Counted from the first letter of the stretch, positions 49,198 to 58,610 are shown. The stretch: 64,000 bases of DNA from Propionibacteriaceae bacterium UBA6238 (GCA_002441465.1 DJWE01000050.1:1-64000); one strand, 5' to 3'. Numbers and translations: made by a program. Notes: generated by a model from the letters alone, not told the origin.

Positions 49198-50256
49198 CTA
49201 CCGGCGCTTACGGTTGAAGATGACGTCCACGAAGACCGCAACGATGATCACCGCGCCCTTGAGGATTCCCTGCCAGTAGGCGGCCACGCCCAGCAGCACC
49301 AGGCCACTGGTCAGGCTGTAGAGCACCAGGACGCCCACGACGGTGCGCCAGATCGAACCGAAGCCTCCGCTCATCCGGGTGCCGCCGATGATCACCGCAG
49401 CCATCGCGTCCAGCTCGACGCCGGGAAGCGCGACCGGTGAGGCCATGTGCAGCCGCGATGTGAGCAGGATGCCGGCCAGTCCGGCCAGCAGGGCGCACAG
49501 CACGTAGGCGCTGACCACCACGCGGTCGGCCCGGATGCCGGCCAGCCGCGCGGCTTCGTGGTTGCCGCCGACGGCGTACAGCGAGCGTCCGTACCGGGTG
49601 TGGCTGAGGATCAGCTGGAACAGGATCGCGACGCCGAAGAACCAGTAGGTACTGCCCGACAGCGTGAACAGCGAGAAGGAGGTCAGGCCGCGCAGCCAGG
49701 TGGTGGTGTCGTTGATCGATCCGCCGTTGTTCACCAACAGCGTCACCGAACCCAGGATCGTGTACATGCCCAGGGTGACCACGAACGGAGCCACCTTGCC
49801 CTTGGCGACGAGCAGGCCGTTGACCAGACCGACCAGGCAGGCCAGCGCCGCGGTGGCGACGACCGCGACGAGCGGGCCCCCACTGGCTGCCAGCAGCACG
49901 ATCATCCCGGCGGTCGCCGCCATCCTCGCGACACCAAGGTCGAAGCCTCCGGTGAGCACCACCAGGGTCTGTCCGACGGCGAGGATGCCCATCACCGAGG
50001 CACTCTGGAGGATGTTGCGGAGATTGGCCATCGAAGCGAACTCGGGCTTGATCAGGGAGAACACCACGATCAACAGCGCGAAGAAGATGATCAGGCCGTT
50101 GGCGCGCAGGAGGCCGAGCCAGCCCTCCCGTCCGCGTGGAAGGTTCAGCGCGGAGAGGAGGCCACCAGCTCGGTGCGGCGGTGGCAGGACCTGATCGGCC
50201 GGCGGGGCCGAGGATCCAGCGGGATTGGTCTGGCTCATGTCGGTTACTCCGTTCAT
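49198..50256 (-). CDS. sugar ABC transporter permease (RbsC-like)
   Basis: A 352-residue permease of the ribose/xylose/galactose type with eight to ten helices. SVMGILAVGQTLVVLTGGFD and the block AARLAGIRADRVV are family hallmarks. The N-terminal 45 residues are proline-rich and cytosolic. Its start overlaps the ATPase stop by ATGA; an ATG six codons downstream is the alternative. It works with the adjacent ATPase and binding protein. Confidence 0.9.
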   Translation of the reverse strand: MNGVTDMSQTNPAGSSAPPADQVLPPPHRAGGLLSALNLPRGREGWLGLLRANGLIIFFALLIVVFSLIKPEFASMANLRNILQSASVMGILAVGQTLVVLTGGFDLGVARMAATAGMIVLLAASGGPLVAVVATAALACLVGLVNGLLVAKGKVAPFVVTLGMYTILGSVTLLVNNGGSINDTTTWLRGLTSFSLFTLSGSTYWFFGVAILFQLILSHTRYGRSLYAVGGNHEAARLAGIRADRVVVSAYVLCALLAGLAGILLTSRLHMASPVALPGVELDAMAAVIIGGTRMSGGFGSIWRTVVGVLVLYSLTSGLVLLGVAAYWQGILKGAVIIVAVFVDVIFNRKRR

Positions 50257-51797
50257 AGCGGCAGCGACGCCGTGTCGAGAGGGGCAGCTTCGGCCCGGGC
50301 GTGCAGGATGGCGCTTTCGGTGGCCTCCGCACTGGTCAGGTGCGCCACCGGCTGGCCGTGGGAGAACACCAGGACCCGGTGGCTCATCCCTTGCAGTTCG
50401 GCATGGTCGGAGGAGACCATCACGATCCCCATGCCGTCCCCGGCCATTTCGGCGATGTGGTCGTAGATCTCACGCCGGGCGCCGATGTCGACGCCGAGCG
50501 TCGGCTCGTCGAGGATCAGCAGCTTGGGCTTGACCTGTCCCCAGCGCGCCAGCAGCGCCTTCTGCTGGTTCCCGCCGGACAGGGTGGAGATCGGTTGTTC
50601 GGGGCTGCTACAGCGCACGCCGTACTCGGCGACGCCGGCCAGCCCGATCCGTCGCTCGGCCCTGCGATCGAGGATGCCGAACAGTCGAGTGACCCGGCGC
50701 AGGGAGGCGATCGCGACGTTGCGCCACACCGGCAGGTCGGCGAACAGGCCCTCCCGGACCCGATCGCCGGAGACGTAGGCGACGCCCCGAGCGGACGTAC
50801 CCGCCGGATCGCTGGGCAGGGTGGTGTCGTCGAGCAGGACCTCGCCGGCGGTGGGACGCTCGGCTCCGAAGATGGCACGGGCCAGCTCGCGATGTCCGGC
50901 GCCGGCGGCACCGGTGAGTCCGAGCACCTCGCCGGTGCGGACGGTGAACGACACGGGCGCGCTGGCACTCGTCGCCAGGCCGCGCACCTTCAGCACCGCG
51001 CGGTCGCCCGGCTCGGCGAGCTCGGGGAAGGCCGCGTCGAGGCTGTGCCCGACCAGCAGCGGGATGATCTCGGACGGAGTGCAGTCCGCCTTCTCCAGGC
51101 TGCCGACGTTCCGCCCGTCTCTGAGCACCACGACCCGGTCACAGATCCGCGGGACCTCGTCCAGCCGGTGGGTGACGTAGATGACCCCGATGCCGCGGGC
51201 CTTGAGCGAGTCGACCAGCTCGAAGAGCCGATCCACCTCGTGCTGCTCGAGCGCGGCGGTGGGTTCGTCGAGGATGATCACCGAGCCGGCGGCGAGCACC
51301 GCCTTGGCGATCTCGACCAGTTGCTGGTCGGCGACGCTGAGGTCCTCGGCGAGGGCCGCAACCGGCAGCGAGATGCCCAGCTGGGCCAGCAGGCCGTCGG
51401 CGCGGGATCGCAGCCCGGCCTGGGTGATCCAGCGTCCCTGATCGCCCAGAAGCAGGTTCTCCGACACCGAGAGGGTGCCGACGAGCATCGAGTGCTGGTA
51501 GACCGTCGCGATTCCGGCTGCGATCGCGTCCGAGGGGGACGCGATGGTCACGGGTTCGCCGTTCAGCCGAATGACGCCCGCGTCGGCGTGGTGGGCTCCG
51601 GCGAGCACCTTGATCAGGGTGGACTTGCCGGCGCCGTTCTCCCCCAACAGGCCGACGACCTCGCCCCGAGCCACGGTCAGATCGACGTGGTCGAGCGCGG
51701 TGAAGGCCCCGAAGGTCTTCACCACGCCGCGAACCTCGAGGACCGGGGACGGAGCGCCGTCCGGGAGCTCCGTCCCCGTCGTCTCAGTGTTGGTCAC
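50253..51797 (-). CDS. sugar ABC transporter ATPase, duplicated (RbsA-like)
   Basis: A 514-residue protein with two ATP-binding cassettes. The first has Walker A GENGAGKST near 55 and signature LSVADQQLVEIAKAV; the second has a degenerate P-loop, GAAGAGHRE, and signature LSGGNQQK with ILDEPTLGVD. A weakened second P-loop is normal in this family. It sits six bases after the binding-protein gene in a four-gene operon with GH3. Confidence 0.92.
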   Translation of the reverse strand: MTNTETTGTELPDGAPSPVLEVRGVVKTFGAFTALDHVDLTVARGEVVGLLGENGAGKSTLIKVLAGAHHADAGVIRLNGEPVTIASPSDAIAAGIATVYQHSMLVGTLSVSENLLLGDQGRWITQAGLRSRADGLLAQLGISLPVAALAEDLSVADQQLVEIAKAVLAAGSVIILDEPTAALEQHEVDRLFELVDSLKARGIGVIYVTHRLDEVPRICDRVVVLRDGRNVGSLEKADCTPSEIIPLLVGHSLDAAFPELAEPGDRAVLKVRGLATSASAPVSFTVRTGEVLGLTGAAGAGHRELARAIFGAERPTAGEVLLDDTTLPSDPAGTSARGVAYVSGDRVREGLFADLPVWRNVAIASLRRVTRLFGILDRRAERRIGLAGVAEYGVRCSSPEQPISTLSGGNQQKALLARWGQVKPKLLILDEPTLGVDIGARREIYDHIAEMAGDGMGIVMVSSDHAELQGMSHRVLVFSHGQPVAHLTSAEATESAILHARAEAAPLDTASLPL

Positions 51798-51803
51798 CTC
51801 GGG

Positions 51804-52805
51804 TCACCATTCGCCCGGGTAGTCCTTGACGTTCTCCTTGGTGACGGCCGCCACGGGCACCGACACGGTCGGGATGCCGTTCACGTCCTCGGTCTGCACG
51901 CTCTCGCCCTTGACGATCTTCACGATCGTGTCGAGGGCGTACTTGCCGTCCTTGACCGGGGAGACCCACGCGGTGCCGAGAATCTTGCCCGACTCGACCG
52001 CGGCGATGCCGTTCTTCGAGCCGCCCACGCCGACGATCCCGATCCCGTCGCGTCCCGCGTCCTTGATCGTGTCCGCGGCGGTGATGCACATCTCGTCGTA
52101 GTGGCAGGTGAGGAAGTCGATGTCGGGGAACTTCTGCAGCCAGTTGGACGTGATCTCGGCCGCCTTGGTGGCGTCGAAGTTGTCCGGCTGGGTGTCCAGC
52201 ACCTTGATGTTCGGGTGCTGCTTGATCACCTCATCTTGACCCTGGGAGCGCTGGAGCTGAACCGAGATGCCCAGGTTGGCGGTGAGGCCGACCACGTTGC
52301 AGGGGTCCTTGTCTGCGCAGGCCTGCGCCAAGATCTCGCCATTCACCTTGCCGATGGCGACGTCGTCGAACCCGGTGTGCACTTCCGGAATAGCCCCGCC
52401 GACGCCCCCGTAGGTGGTGTCGAGAACGCGATTGGAAGTGATCAGCGGAATGCCAGTGGACGCGGTCGCCTCGACGGCGGCGAGCGGGCCGGTGGTGTCG
52501 ACCGGAACGAGCACGATCCCACTCATGTTCGCGGTCACGAAGGACGCGACCTGCTCCACCTCGGAATTGGCGTCGTCTTTGGCGTCGGCGAAGGTGACTT
52601 CGACGCCCAGCGCCTTGGCCTCGTCCTGGACGGAGTTGATGTAGGCGGTCCAATACGTCTGATTGGACGCAGGAACTGCGAATCCGATCTTGATCGGTGT
52701 CGATGCTGCCGAGCCTGACGCCGACGGCGTTGTGGCGGACGAGCAGCCGGTGGTCGCGAGAAGCAACGCGACACCCGAGATCGCGAGATTCCTGGCGATA
52801 CGCAT
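51804..52805 (-). CDS. sugar-binding lipoprotein (RbsB-like periplasmic-binding family 1)
   Basis: A 333-residue extracellular lipoprotein. The signal peptide ends at LLLATTGC (C21). The mature part starts IKIGFAVPASNQTYWTAYI and includes VLVPVDTTGPLAAVEAT, typical of type I ribose/galactose-binding folds. It is the first gene of the importer operon. The ATG follows GAAGGAGA, and an inverted-repeat operator lies 26 bases before it. Confidence 0.9.
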   Translation of the reverse strand: MRIARNLAISGVALLLATTGCSSATTPSASGSAASTPIKIGFAVPASNQTYWTAYINSVQDEAKALGVEVTFADAKDDANSEVEQVASFVTANMSGIVLVPVDTTGPLAAVEATASTGIPLITSNRVLDTTYGGVGGAIPEVHTGFDDVAIGKVNGEILAQACADKDPCNVVGLTANLGISVQLQRSQGQDEVIKQHPNIKVLDTQPDNFDATKAAEITSNWLQKFPDIDFLTCHYDEMCITAADTIKDAGRDGIGIVGVGGSKNGIAAVESGKILGTAWVSPVKDGKYALDTIVKIVKGESVQTEDVNGIPTVSVPVAAVTKENVKDYPGEW

Positions 52806-52830
52806 GCGATGGTCTCCTTCGGTGGAGTCA

Positions 52831-52852
52831 CTATCTACTGCCTTGTAGATAG
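52831..52852. promoter_or_regulatory. inverted-repeat operator upstream of the ribose-type importer
   Basis: Perfect 8-bp arms CTATCTAC (52831-52838) and GTAGATAG (52845-52852) with a six-base spacer, 26 bases before the binding-protein start. Size and symmetry suit a TetR-family dimer, and a TetR gene is divergent 210 bases away. The sequence is A/T-richer than its surroundings. The pairing with that regulator is inferred. Confidence 0.6.
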
Positions 52853-53061
52853 CGACATGCTAGCCAGGGCCGCGGGGGGTGTCAAGGCGGTCGGCGAAGG
52901 TCCCCTTCACTCTCTGGATCACTGCCTGACAAGCCCGTTCTCCGTCCGCTCTGACGCCTGTCCCCTGCGGCTTCCCGTCCGGCCGTCCGGGCTTGGGACG
53001 GGTGTCGCCAGTCGGCCGTCGAGACCTGTCAAGCAGCCGACGTGTGGCTACACTTCCTGCC

Positions 53062-53715
53062 ATGGAGCCCCCACAGAGCGTTCTCGGAACAGCCCTCGAC
53101 ACGGCCGCCCGGCCAGGTCGGCGGAATCGGCGATTCACCCCGGAAGAACGTTCGGCAGACATTATTCGCGCGGCGACCCTGCTCATCGCCGAGCGCGGGT
53201 ATTACGGCGTCACCCTGCGCGCTGTCGCCACCGAGTGCAATATGACTGTGGCGGGACTGTTGCACTATTTCAAGAGCAAGGATGACCTACTGATTGCGGT
53301 CCTGGAGAACCGCGACAAGGTCGATCTCAACAACGCCAGAATCAGCAAGGCCGAGGGCTTCGTGCCCAATCCCAGAGAGCGCTTGGATTCGCTCGTGAAG
53401 CGCAATGCCAGGCAGCCGGAGTTGGTGCGCCTGTACACCGTGTTGAACTCCGAGTCGATGGGTTCAGATCACCCGGCCCACGCCTACTTCAGTGCCCGCT
53501 ACGACTATTCCATACCACTCATCGCGCACCTGCTGACCGGGCATTTCGACGATCCCGTCCGAGTCGCCGCCCAGCTCATTGCGATCATGGACGGCATCCA
53601 GATGCAGTGGCTCCGATTCCCCGATCGAGCCGACCTCTTCGAGCTGTGGACGCCGCTGGCCGACGCTGTCTTCCGGACCGCCACGACCGTCGACCCGCCC
53701 GCTCAGCCTGACTGA
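53062..53715 (+). CDS. TetR/AcrR-family transcriptional regulator
   Basis: A 217-residue regulator. A basic 30-residue leader precedes the helix-turn-helix (about 29-75: IIRAATLLIAERGYYGVTLR, then MTVAGLLHYFKSKDDLLIAV). The C-terminal ligand domain has DGIQMQWLRFPDRADLF, a pattern common in regulators of sugar importers of actinobacteria. It is divergent from the ABC-GH3 operon and probably represses it through the 52831-52852 palindrome. Confidence 0.87.
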   Translation: MEPPQSVLGTALDTAARPGRRNRRFTPEERSADIIRAATLLIAERGYYGVTLRAVATECNMTVAGLLHYFKSKDDLLIAVLENRDKVDLNNARISKAEGFVPNPRERLDSLVKRNARQPELVRLYTVLNSESMGSDHPAHAYFSARYDYSIPLIAHLLTGHFDDPVRVAAQLIAIMDGIQMQWLRFPDRADLFELWTPLADAVFRTATTVDPPAQPD

Positions 53716-53762
53716 ACGCGGGTGCGGCACCGCGTCGGAGGTGATCCGGGTGCGGAACCGGG

Positions 53763-55040
53763 CTAGTGACGCGGATCGCGGACGGCGGCGAGGAACAAGG
53801 GCCATGCCGAATCGGTGTGGGAAATCGTCAGCAGGAACGGCCGATCGGCGTGCACCTGGTGGCGGGGTTGTGGCACGGACGTCGCGACGACGCCGATCTC
53901 GGTGACGGCGGCGGCCACCGTCCCCGCTTCGTCGATCTTGAGGACGGCTTGCTGCACGGCTTGGCCGACACAGAGGTTGTCGGGGCCGATCCCAGACAGG
54001 TCCGGGGCGTCGGCGCACAGCACGGGGGCGCCGATCGCGGGCAGCACGTCCCGCAGATCGAGGGTGTCCGAACCGAGGTCGAGGGTGGGCAGGGTCAGGT
54101 CGATCAGTTCCGGCGTGGCGGCGTTGAGCGCGCTCGACACCTCGGCGAGAAGCTCAGGAGTGGCTTCGGCAGGGTCGGTCCCCCGTGGCGGCAGCAGGAC
54201 GTCGGCGTGCAGCGCTTCCACGTAGGGCAGCCGGACCGCCAGCCAGCCGTCCACCTCGGCATAGGCGAACGAAGCCATCGCTGCCATCGTCTTGGCGTCC
54301 ACCGAGCTGCCGTCGGACAGCGTGAACGGTCTCGCTGCCGTGGCGTGGGGGTCGAACGGCGTCTGCCAGCGCGCGGCGAGCAGGATCGCATCCTGCAGCA
54401 CCAACCGCAGGTCGGGGTCGGGCTGGATCGCAGTCTGCTCGATCAGTCCGCCGGTGTGGTGCCGGATCCAGGCACTGAGCACGTCCATCCCGGCCTGGGA
54501 GCCCAGGTCGGCCCGTTGCACGCCGGCGTCGAAGACGTCCGCCAGGGCGTTGAGGTAGGCCGGGTCGATCTCGTAGTCGTCATCGGAGACGACGCGGCTC
54601 GCGAGATGGATGATCGGCCGTTCGGGCAGCTCGTCCCCGGTGGCCGCGGCAGGGTCGCCGTCGTTGGCAAGGAGGGCGCCCCGAAGCGCGGCGAGCGCGT
54701 CCCGCCGGTCTTCGCCGGCGGCACCCAGGGCCCCGTCCAGCGCGGTGAGCGTCGAACCGCGTGCGCCCTCGGCGAGCATGCCGAGCGCGAGGACCAGGCT
54801 CGACGGCGAGACCACCGTGTTCGTGGTGCGAGGAGCACGGTTCAGCGTCGTGGTGCCGATCCGGCGGGTCGCGGCGACGACATCGCCAAGCGCGACGGCA
54901 TCCTCGAGGGACACCGCCCGTGCGCTCACACCTTCGGCACGCAGCAGCTCCGCGTCCGGCGCACTGCCAGTGCAGCCGGTCGCAGCGAGGGTTCCGAGGA
55001 GGATCAGGCCGACCAGGCCGGCTCGGGGCAGTGGCGTCAT
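53763..55040 (-). CDS. serpin-family lipoprotein (serine protease inhibitor)
   Basis: A 425-residue serpin. A lipobox at TLAATGC (C24) predicts a membrane-anchored extracellular protein. VVSPSSLVLALGMLAEGARG matches helix B of serpins. The hinge of the reactive loop, DEAGTVAAAVTE (about 370-381), has the small residues needed for loop insertion, so it should be inhibitory. Aligning to alpha-1-antitrypsin puts P1-P1' near T387-S388, suggesting a target with elastase- or subtilisin-like preference. The loop is about three residues longer than that model, so P1 is approximate. Confidence 0.85.
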   Translation of the reverse strand: MTPLPRAGLVGLILLGTLAATGCTGSAPDAELLRAEGVSARAVSLEDAVALGDVVAATRRIGTTTLNRAPRTTNTVVSPSSLVLALGMLAEGARGSTLTALDGALGAAGEDRRDALAALRGALLANDGDPAAATGDELPERPIIHLASRVVSDDDYEIDPAYLNALADVFDAGVQRADLGSQAGMDVLSAWIRHHTGGLIEQTAIQPDPDLRLVLQDAILLAARWQTPFDPHATAARPFTLSDGSSVDAKTMAAMASFAYAEVDGWLAVRLPYVEALHADVLLPPRGTDPAEATPELLAEVSSALNAATPELIDLTLPTLDLGSDTLDLRDVLPAIGAPVLCADAPDLSGIGPDNLCVGQAVQQAVLKIDEAGTVAAAVTEIGVVATSVPQPRHQVHADRPFLLTISHTDSAWPLFLAAVRDPRH

Positions 55041-55207
55041 GCCTTCACCACGTCGGCGTCCGCCGCAACGTTGCACGCCCCACGCCCGGTTGTCAGCCTC
55101 CCGGTCCGCTCAGGACGGGCGTCCGCGCGTTCGCGAAGTCCGACGTTGCTGCCGCGTGCCGACCCCCCTGGGCATGAACTCGGGCATCGTGACGAGGTAC
55201 CGTTCGA

Positions 55208-56545
55208 GTGCGCAGGGGTCATGGCCGGAAAGGCGGTCTGGGCGACGTGGTCGCGGGGTTCGGGGTCCGACGGTCGAGAAGGCTGTCTCGCGGCGTCCCC
55301 GGACAGGATTCCGCCGACGTGGCGCGATCCGCCGTGGACCGAGCCGCGGCGTCCCCGATCCGCTGGCGGCGCTGGCAGATACTTGCCGCCGGGCTGATCG
55401 TGGCTCTCGGAGCGCTCGTCACCGGCTACCTGATTGCCGCTCTCCCCGCGCAGATCGAGAACACGGACTTCCTGGTGTACCGCGGCGCCGTCGGTTCGAT
55501 GCTGTCCGGCGGCAGCCTCTACGACTTCACCCTCGCCAATGTGAGCTCGGAGCACCTCGAGTTCACCTACCCTCCCTTCGCCGGGCTGGCGCTGGCACCG
55601 ATTGGGTTGCTGCCGCCCGCCTCCGGCCTTCTCCTCTGGAGCATCCTGCAACTCGCATGCTGCGTGTTGCTGGCCATCGTGGTGTGCCGCGGGACGGTGC
55701 GTCCGACGGCTGCCCCGGAGTCTTGGCTGGTGCCTGCACTGGCGACCGTCGGACTGCTGTTCAGCGAGCCGGTGCATCACGGCATCGCCGTTGGCCAGGT
55801 GAGCTTGGTGCTGGTGTTCCTGGTGGTGGTCGACAGCCTGCTGCCGTCCCGGTGGCGCGGCCTGCTGACCGGGGTTGCGGGGGCGGTGAAGCTCATTCCC
55901 TTGGTGTTCCTGCCGTACTACGTCATCACCGGTCAATGGCGCGCCGCCCGGAACCTCGGCATCGGCTTCGTCGGCGCGACCGTCCTCGCGTTCGCCATAT
56001 TGCCGGGCGACTCCCTGCGGTACTGGGGATCGCTGTTGTTCGAGACCGGACGGGTCGGCGAGCCATCGGTCCGCCGCAACAAGTCGCTGCTCGGCTTGCT
56101 CGCCCACACCGGGCTCGACGGCTCGGCGCTGACGGTGGTCTGGCTGGTGCTGGCGGCTCTGGTGACCGTGCTCGCGCTGCGCAAAGCGGCCCAGTACCAC
56201 CGCATCGGGGATGAGTTGGGCGCCGTCCTCGTGGTGGGCGTGCTGTCGACGCTGGTCAGCCCGATCAGCTGGCCGCACCATCTGGTCTGGGCCTCGCTCG
56301 CGGCGGTCCGGCTCGTGCTGTCCGTGGGCCGGTGGTCGCGGATCGCTGGGCTGGCGCTCTGGCTGGCGTTGGTGGTGGGCACGCCTCTGATGGGCTTCGA
56401 CCCCGCCGCGCCTGCCTGGCTGATGGTGCCCGAGTCGCTGCTCACCCTCGCCCTGGCGGCCGTCGCGATTCTTGGCGTCGGGACCGCGGCCGCACCGGCG
56501 CCCGACGGTCCCCGTCCGATGCCCGCCCAGCCGACGGTTCAGTGA
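55208..56545 (+). CDS. GT87/DUF2029-family polyprenyl-phosphate-mannose-type glycosyltransferase
   Basis: A 445-residue membrane protein with about ten helices. The first outer loop has the acidic NTDFLVYRGAVGSMLSGGSLY typical of GT87 enzymes such as PimE, and FTYPPFAGLALAPIG follows. VTRKS-like positions are replaced by RRNKSLLGLL near 285. Such enzymes use polyprenyl-phosphate sugars to mannosylate or arabinosylate envelope glycolipids. The first 50 residues are arginine-rich and unlike the family; GTG at 55319 (preceded by AGGA) is a likely alternative start. Confidence 0.82.
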   Translation: MRRGHGRKGGLGDVVAGFGVRRSRRLSRGVPGQDSADVARSAVDRAAASPIRWRRWQILAAGLIVALGALVTGYLIAALPAQIENTDFLVYRGAVGSMLSGGSLYDFTLANVSSEHLEFTYPPFAGLALAPIGLLPPASGLLLWSILQLACCVLLAIVVCRGTVRPTAAPESWLVPALATVGLLFSEPVHHGIAVGQVSLVLVFLVVVDSLLPSRWRGLLTGVAGAVKLIPLVFLPYYVITGQWRAARNLGIGFVGATVLAFAILPGDSLRYWGSLLFETGRVGEPSVRRNKSLLGLLAHTGLDGSALTVVWLVLAALVTVLALRKAAQYHRIGDELGAVLVVGVLSTLVSPISWPHHLVWASLAAVRLVLSVGRWSRIAGLALWLALVVGTPLMGFDPAAPAWLMVPESLLTLALAAVAILGVGTAAAPAPDGPRPMPAQPTVQ

Positions 56546-56586
56546 ATCGAGCCCCGCTGATGAGCGGGCCTGACAGGATCTGAAGC

Positions 56587-57210
56587 ATGCGCGTCCGCCC
56601 TCATGTGACCACCTGTTCCAGACTTCGAGCGGGGCTCCTTGCCCTGCCGCTCGTGCTCGCGCTGGCTGCGTGCACGGCTCCGCCTGCCGCGCCCGCGCCC
56701 GTCGGGACCGTGACGGTGACCGCCGTAGTCAGCCCGTCCTCGACGCCGTCACTGGAGCCGGATGACGAGGAGGACGGGCAACCGCCGGAGTCGTCGTTCG
56801 AGCCCTGGCAGGAAGCTGTCTGGATCTTCGACAGGTCCCAAGACAGCGGGAAGCCGGTGAAGCAGCGCTACCTCGCGGTGATCAAGGAAGCGACCTACCA
56901 CGAGCACTCGGACGCTCTGACCGTGACGCTGGACAAGGTCACGTGGAACTCGAAGTACAGCGACGGGAACGACGAGGATCCGATCCTGAACCCACGCGTG
57001 ACGTGGGAGACGGTCGACCTTGGCGAAGTTGCGGTCCTCGTCGACGCGGCGAACGGGTTCCAGCACCTGAAGCGGACGCAGTTCCCCGCCTATGTCAGGG
57101 AGGACGACGCAAGGGCGAGGTCGAAGGACGGGGACGGCTGGCGCACCCCGTTCGGTGTCTGGTTCGTCGGGAATGAGCCGGTCGCCCTCGTCGAGAAGTA
57201 CGTCCCCTAG
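56587..57210 (+). CDS. lipoprotein of unknown function
   Basis: A 207-residue exported lipoprotein. The signal peptide ends in LALAAC (C29), then a proline/threonine/serine-rich linker and an acidic patch DDEEDGQ. The globular part (about 75-205) has no family that I recognise. It contains TVTLDKVTWNS, and WFVGNEPVALVEKYVP ends the protein. It lies 41 bases after the GT87 gene, so the two may be cotranscribed. Confidence 0.75.
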   Translation: MRVRPHVTTCSRLRAGLLALPLVLALAACTAPPAAPAPVGTVTVTAVVSPSSTPSLEPDDEEDGQPPESSFEPWQEAVWIFDRSQDSGKPVKQRYLAVIKEATYHEHSDALTVTLDKVTWNSKYSDGNDEDPILNPRVTWETVDLGEVAVLVDAANGFQHLKRTQFPAYVREDDARARSKDGDGWRTPFGVWFVGNEPVALVEKYVP

Positions 57211-57375
57211 CCAGATCGGCCAGCGGGTCTGCTGCTGCACTGGTGGTAGATGTAGCGAGGGCAGACCAAGAGCCAGCACTAGTGTCGGGGCCGCGCTCAC
57301 ACTGCTCACGAAGTACCAGGCTCGCGAAGTTCGCTCCTGTAGCCATGCGAGCCGAGAGAGAGTTGGCTGGCCGGC

Positions 57376-57520
57376 TCAAGGCGGGGTGGTTTTCGCGGCG
57401 CGCGCCCCGGCGACCCGCCCGATCACAGAGCTGACGAGGCTGAGTGTCAGGATCCCGATTGCCGTCGCGACGTACCTGACCTGCGATCGGCGGCATGAGC
57501 CGATGTTCTGAACCCCACGG
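57376..57520 (-). pseudogene. remnant of a small membrane protein (C-terminal part)
   Basis: Minus-strand codons read QVRYVATAIGILTLSLVSSV, then a basic tail and a stop at 57376. The matching segment QIRYLVTVIGILTLSLLSFV is found in a gene at 63.6 kb, at about 80 percent DNA identity over 51 bases (57433-57483 versus 63673-63723). No start codon is seen nearby, and further upstream the frame runs antisense to the cupin gene. The rest of the 57211-57599 gap holds nothing else that I can identify. Confidence 0.5.
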
Positions 57521-57599
57521 TTGTGCCCTTGCTCCGGCACGGGAGGGGGCGCAGAGTACTCCTCAGGCGACGTCGTCGCCCAACACCGATTGGAGCGCC

Positions 57600-57941
57600 A
57601 TGGATGACCCGATCGCCACCAATCCCGATCTGTATCACCTGCTCTTCGAGAACGACCGCGTGCGGGTCCTGGAGTACGTCGACGGGCCCGGTGACGCCAC
57701 CCGACCACACTCACACCCTGACAGCGTGATGGTCACGTTGAGCACCTTCCGACGCCGGCTCCGCTCCGGCGACAAGGAAGTTGATGTGGAGTTGCCTGCC
57801 TTCGAGGCCCGCTGGCTGGACGCGCAAGAACATGCGGGGACCAACATCGGTGACACCCCCACCCACACGATCTTCGTGGAACTCAAGGAGCCCAGGCGAC
57901 CAGATGCCCCACACCATCGCTTGGGGCCCTCAACATCCTGA
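57600..57941 (+). CDS. cupin-like small cytoplasmic protein
   Basis: A 113-residue single-domain beta-barrel protein. PGDATRPHSHPDSVMVTLS supplies the metal-binding histidines of cupin motif 1 and NIGDTPTHTIFVELKEP forms motif 2. Proteins of this kind are widespread and uncharacterised. The ATG at 57600 follows GGAG with a short gap. Isolated gene at the edge of the accessory region. Confidence 0.75.
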   Translation: MDDPIATNPDLYHLLFENDRVRVLEYVDGPGDATRPHSHPDSVMVTLSTFRRRLRSGDKEVDVELPAFEARWLDAQEHAGTNIGDTPTHTIFVELKEPRRPDAPHHRLGPSTS

Positions 57942-58023
57942 CGATGGGTCTCGTTCCGCGACCGCCGCACTTCGACGTGACCCCCAACGGGAGCGATCTT
58001 CATCAGCGGCAGTTCCGGGTGTT

Positions 58024-58150
58024 CTAGGTGCCGGAGGCCATGTAGGCAGCGAGGATGTCGTTGGGGTGTCGGTCGAGGTTCTTCCGGGCTCGGTCGTAGC
58101 GCTTGGTGGTGCGCGGGTCGGCGTGTCTGGCGGCGATCAGCGGCCTGCTC
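58024..58150 (-). pseudogene. C-terminal remnant of a tyrosine site-specific recombinase
   Basis: Minus-strand codons give ARHADPRTTKRYDRARKNLD followed by RHPNDILAAYMASGT and a stop at 58024-58026. This is the end of actinobacterial tyrosine integrases, including the catalytic tyrosine (RYDRAR). The catalytic core upstream is missing: the sequence before it is in a different frame and reads HGVKVHASALKHGIAAEDV, which belongs to an unrelated small-protein family. So the gene is a truncated scar. Confidence 0.7.
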
Positions 58151-58268
58151 GACGTCCTCAGCGGCAATCCCGTGCTTGAGGGCGCTGGCGTGGACCTTCA
58201 CGCCGTGAAGTGCGCCAGCGCGGCCCACTTCTGGATCTGTTCGTCACTCACCACGGCAGGTGCGGCGG

Positions 58269-58610
58269 TCATCCACGCCAGGCGTAATAGGTGCTTTGGT
58301 TGACGGCGTGAGAGATGTTCCGATCGTCCATCCACGGGTAGGTCGCACGAACGAACTCTCGGGCTGCCGCTGTATCGGACTCGGACCAGTTGCCCCTAAC
58401 GGCCTTCCAGCGGTCCCAGATCCACTGCTCAATAGCGGCGCGGGCGGTCTCGACCTCTCGTGCAAGCGTGGCGCGCTTCCCTTCGTCCAACTTGGGAAGC
58501 TGCTCCGCCGCAACGGAGCTCACATCGCGCCGCCAGTCCTTCCCGAACGCAAGAGCCGCATCGAACAAGACGTTCCGAGCGTCGTTTGAGCGATTGCCGG
58601 ACCACCACAT
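58269..58610 (-). CDS. hypothetical protein
   Basis: A 113-residue soluble, charged protein. The C-terminal part EFVRATYPWMDDRNISHAV and STYYAWRG looks conserved-like, with aromatic residues in a regular pattern. No ribosome binding site is visible and no family is recognised. It follows the integrase remnant in accessory DNA and may itself be a fragment. Confidence 0.45.
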   Translation of the reverse strand: MWWSGNRSNDARNVLFDAALAFGKDWRRDVSSVAAEQLPKLDEGKRATLAREVETARAAIEQWIWDRWKAVRGNWSESDTAAAREFVRATYPWMDDRNISHAVNQSTYYAWRG

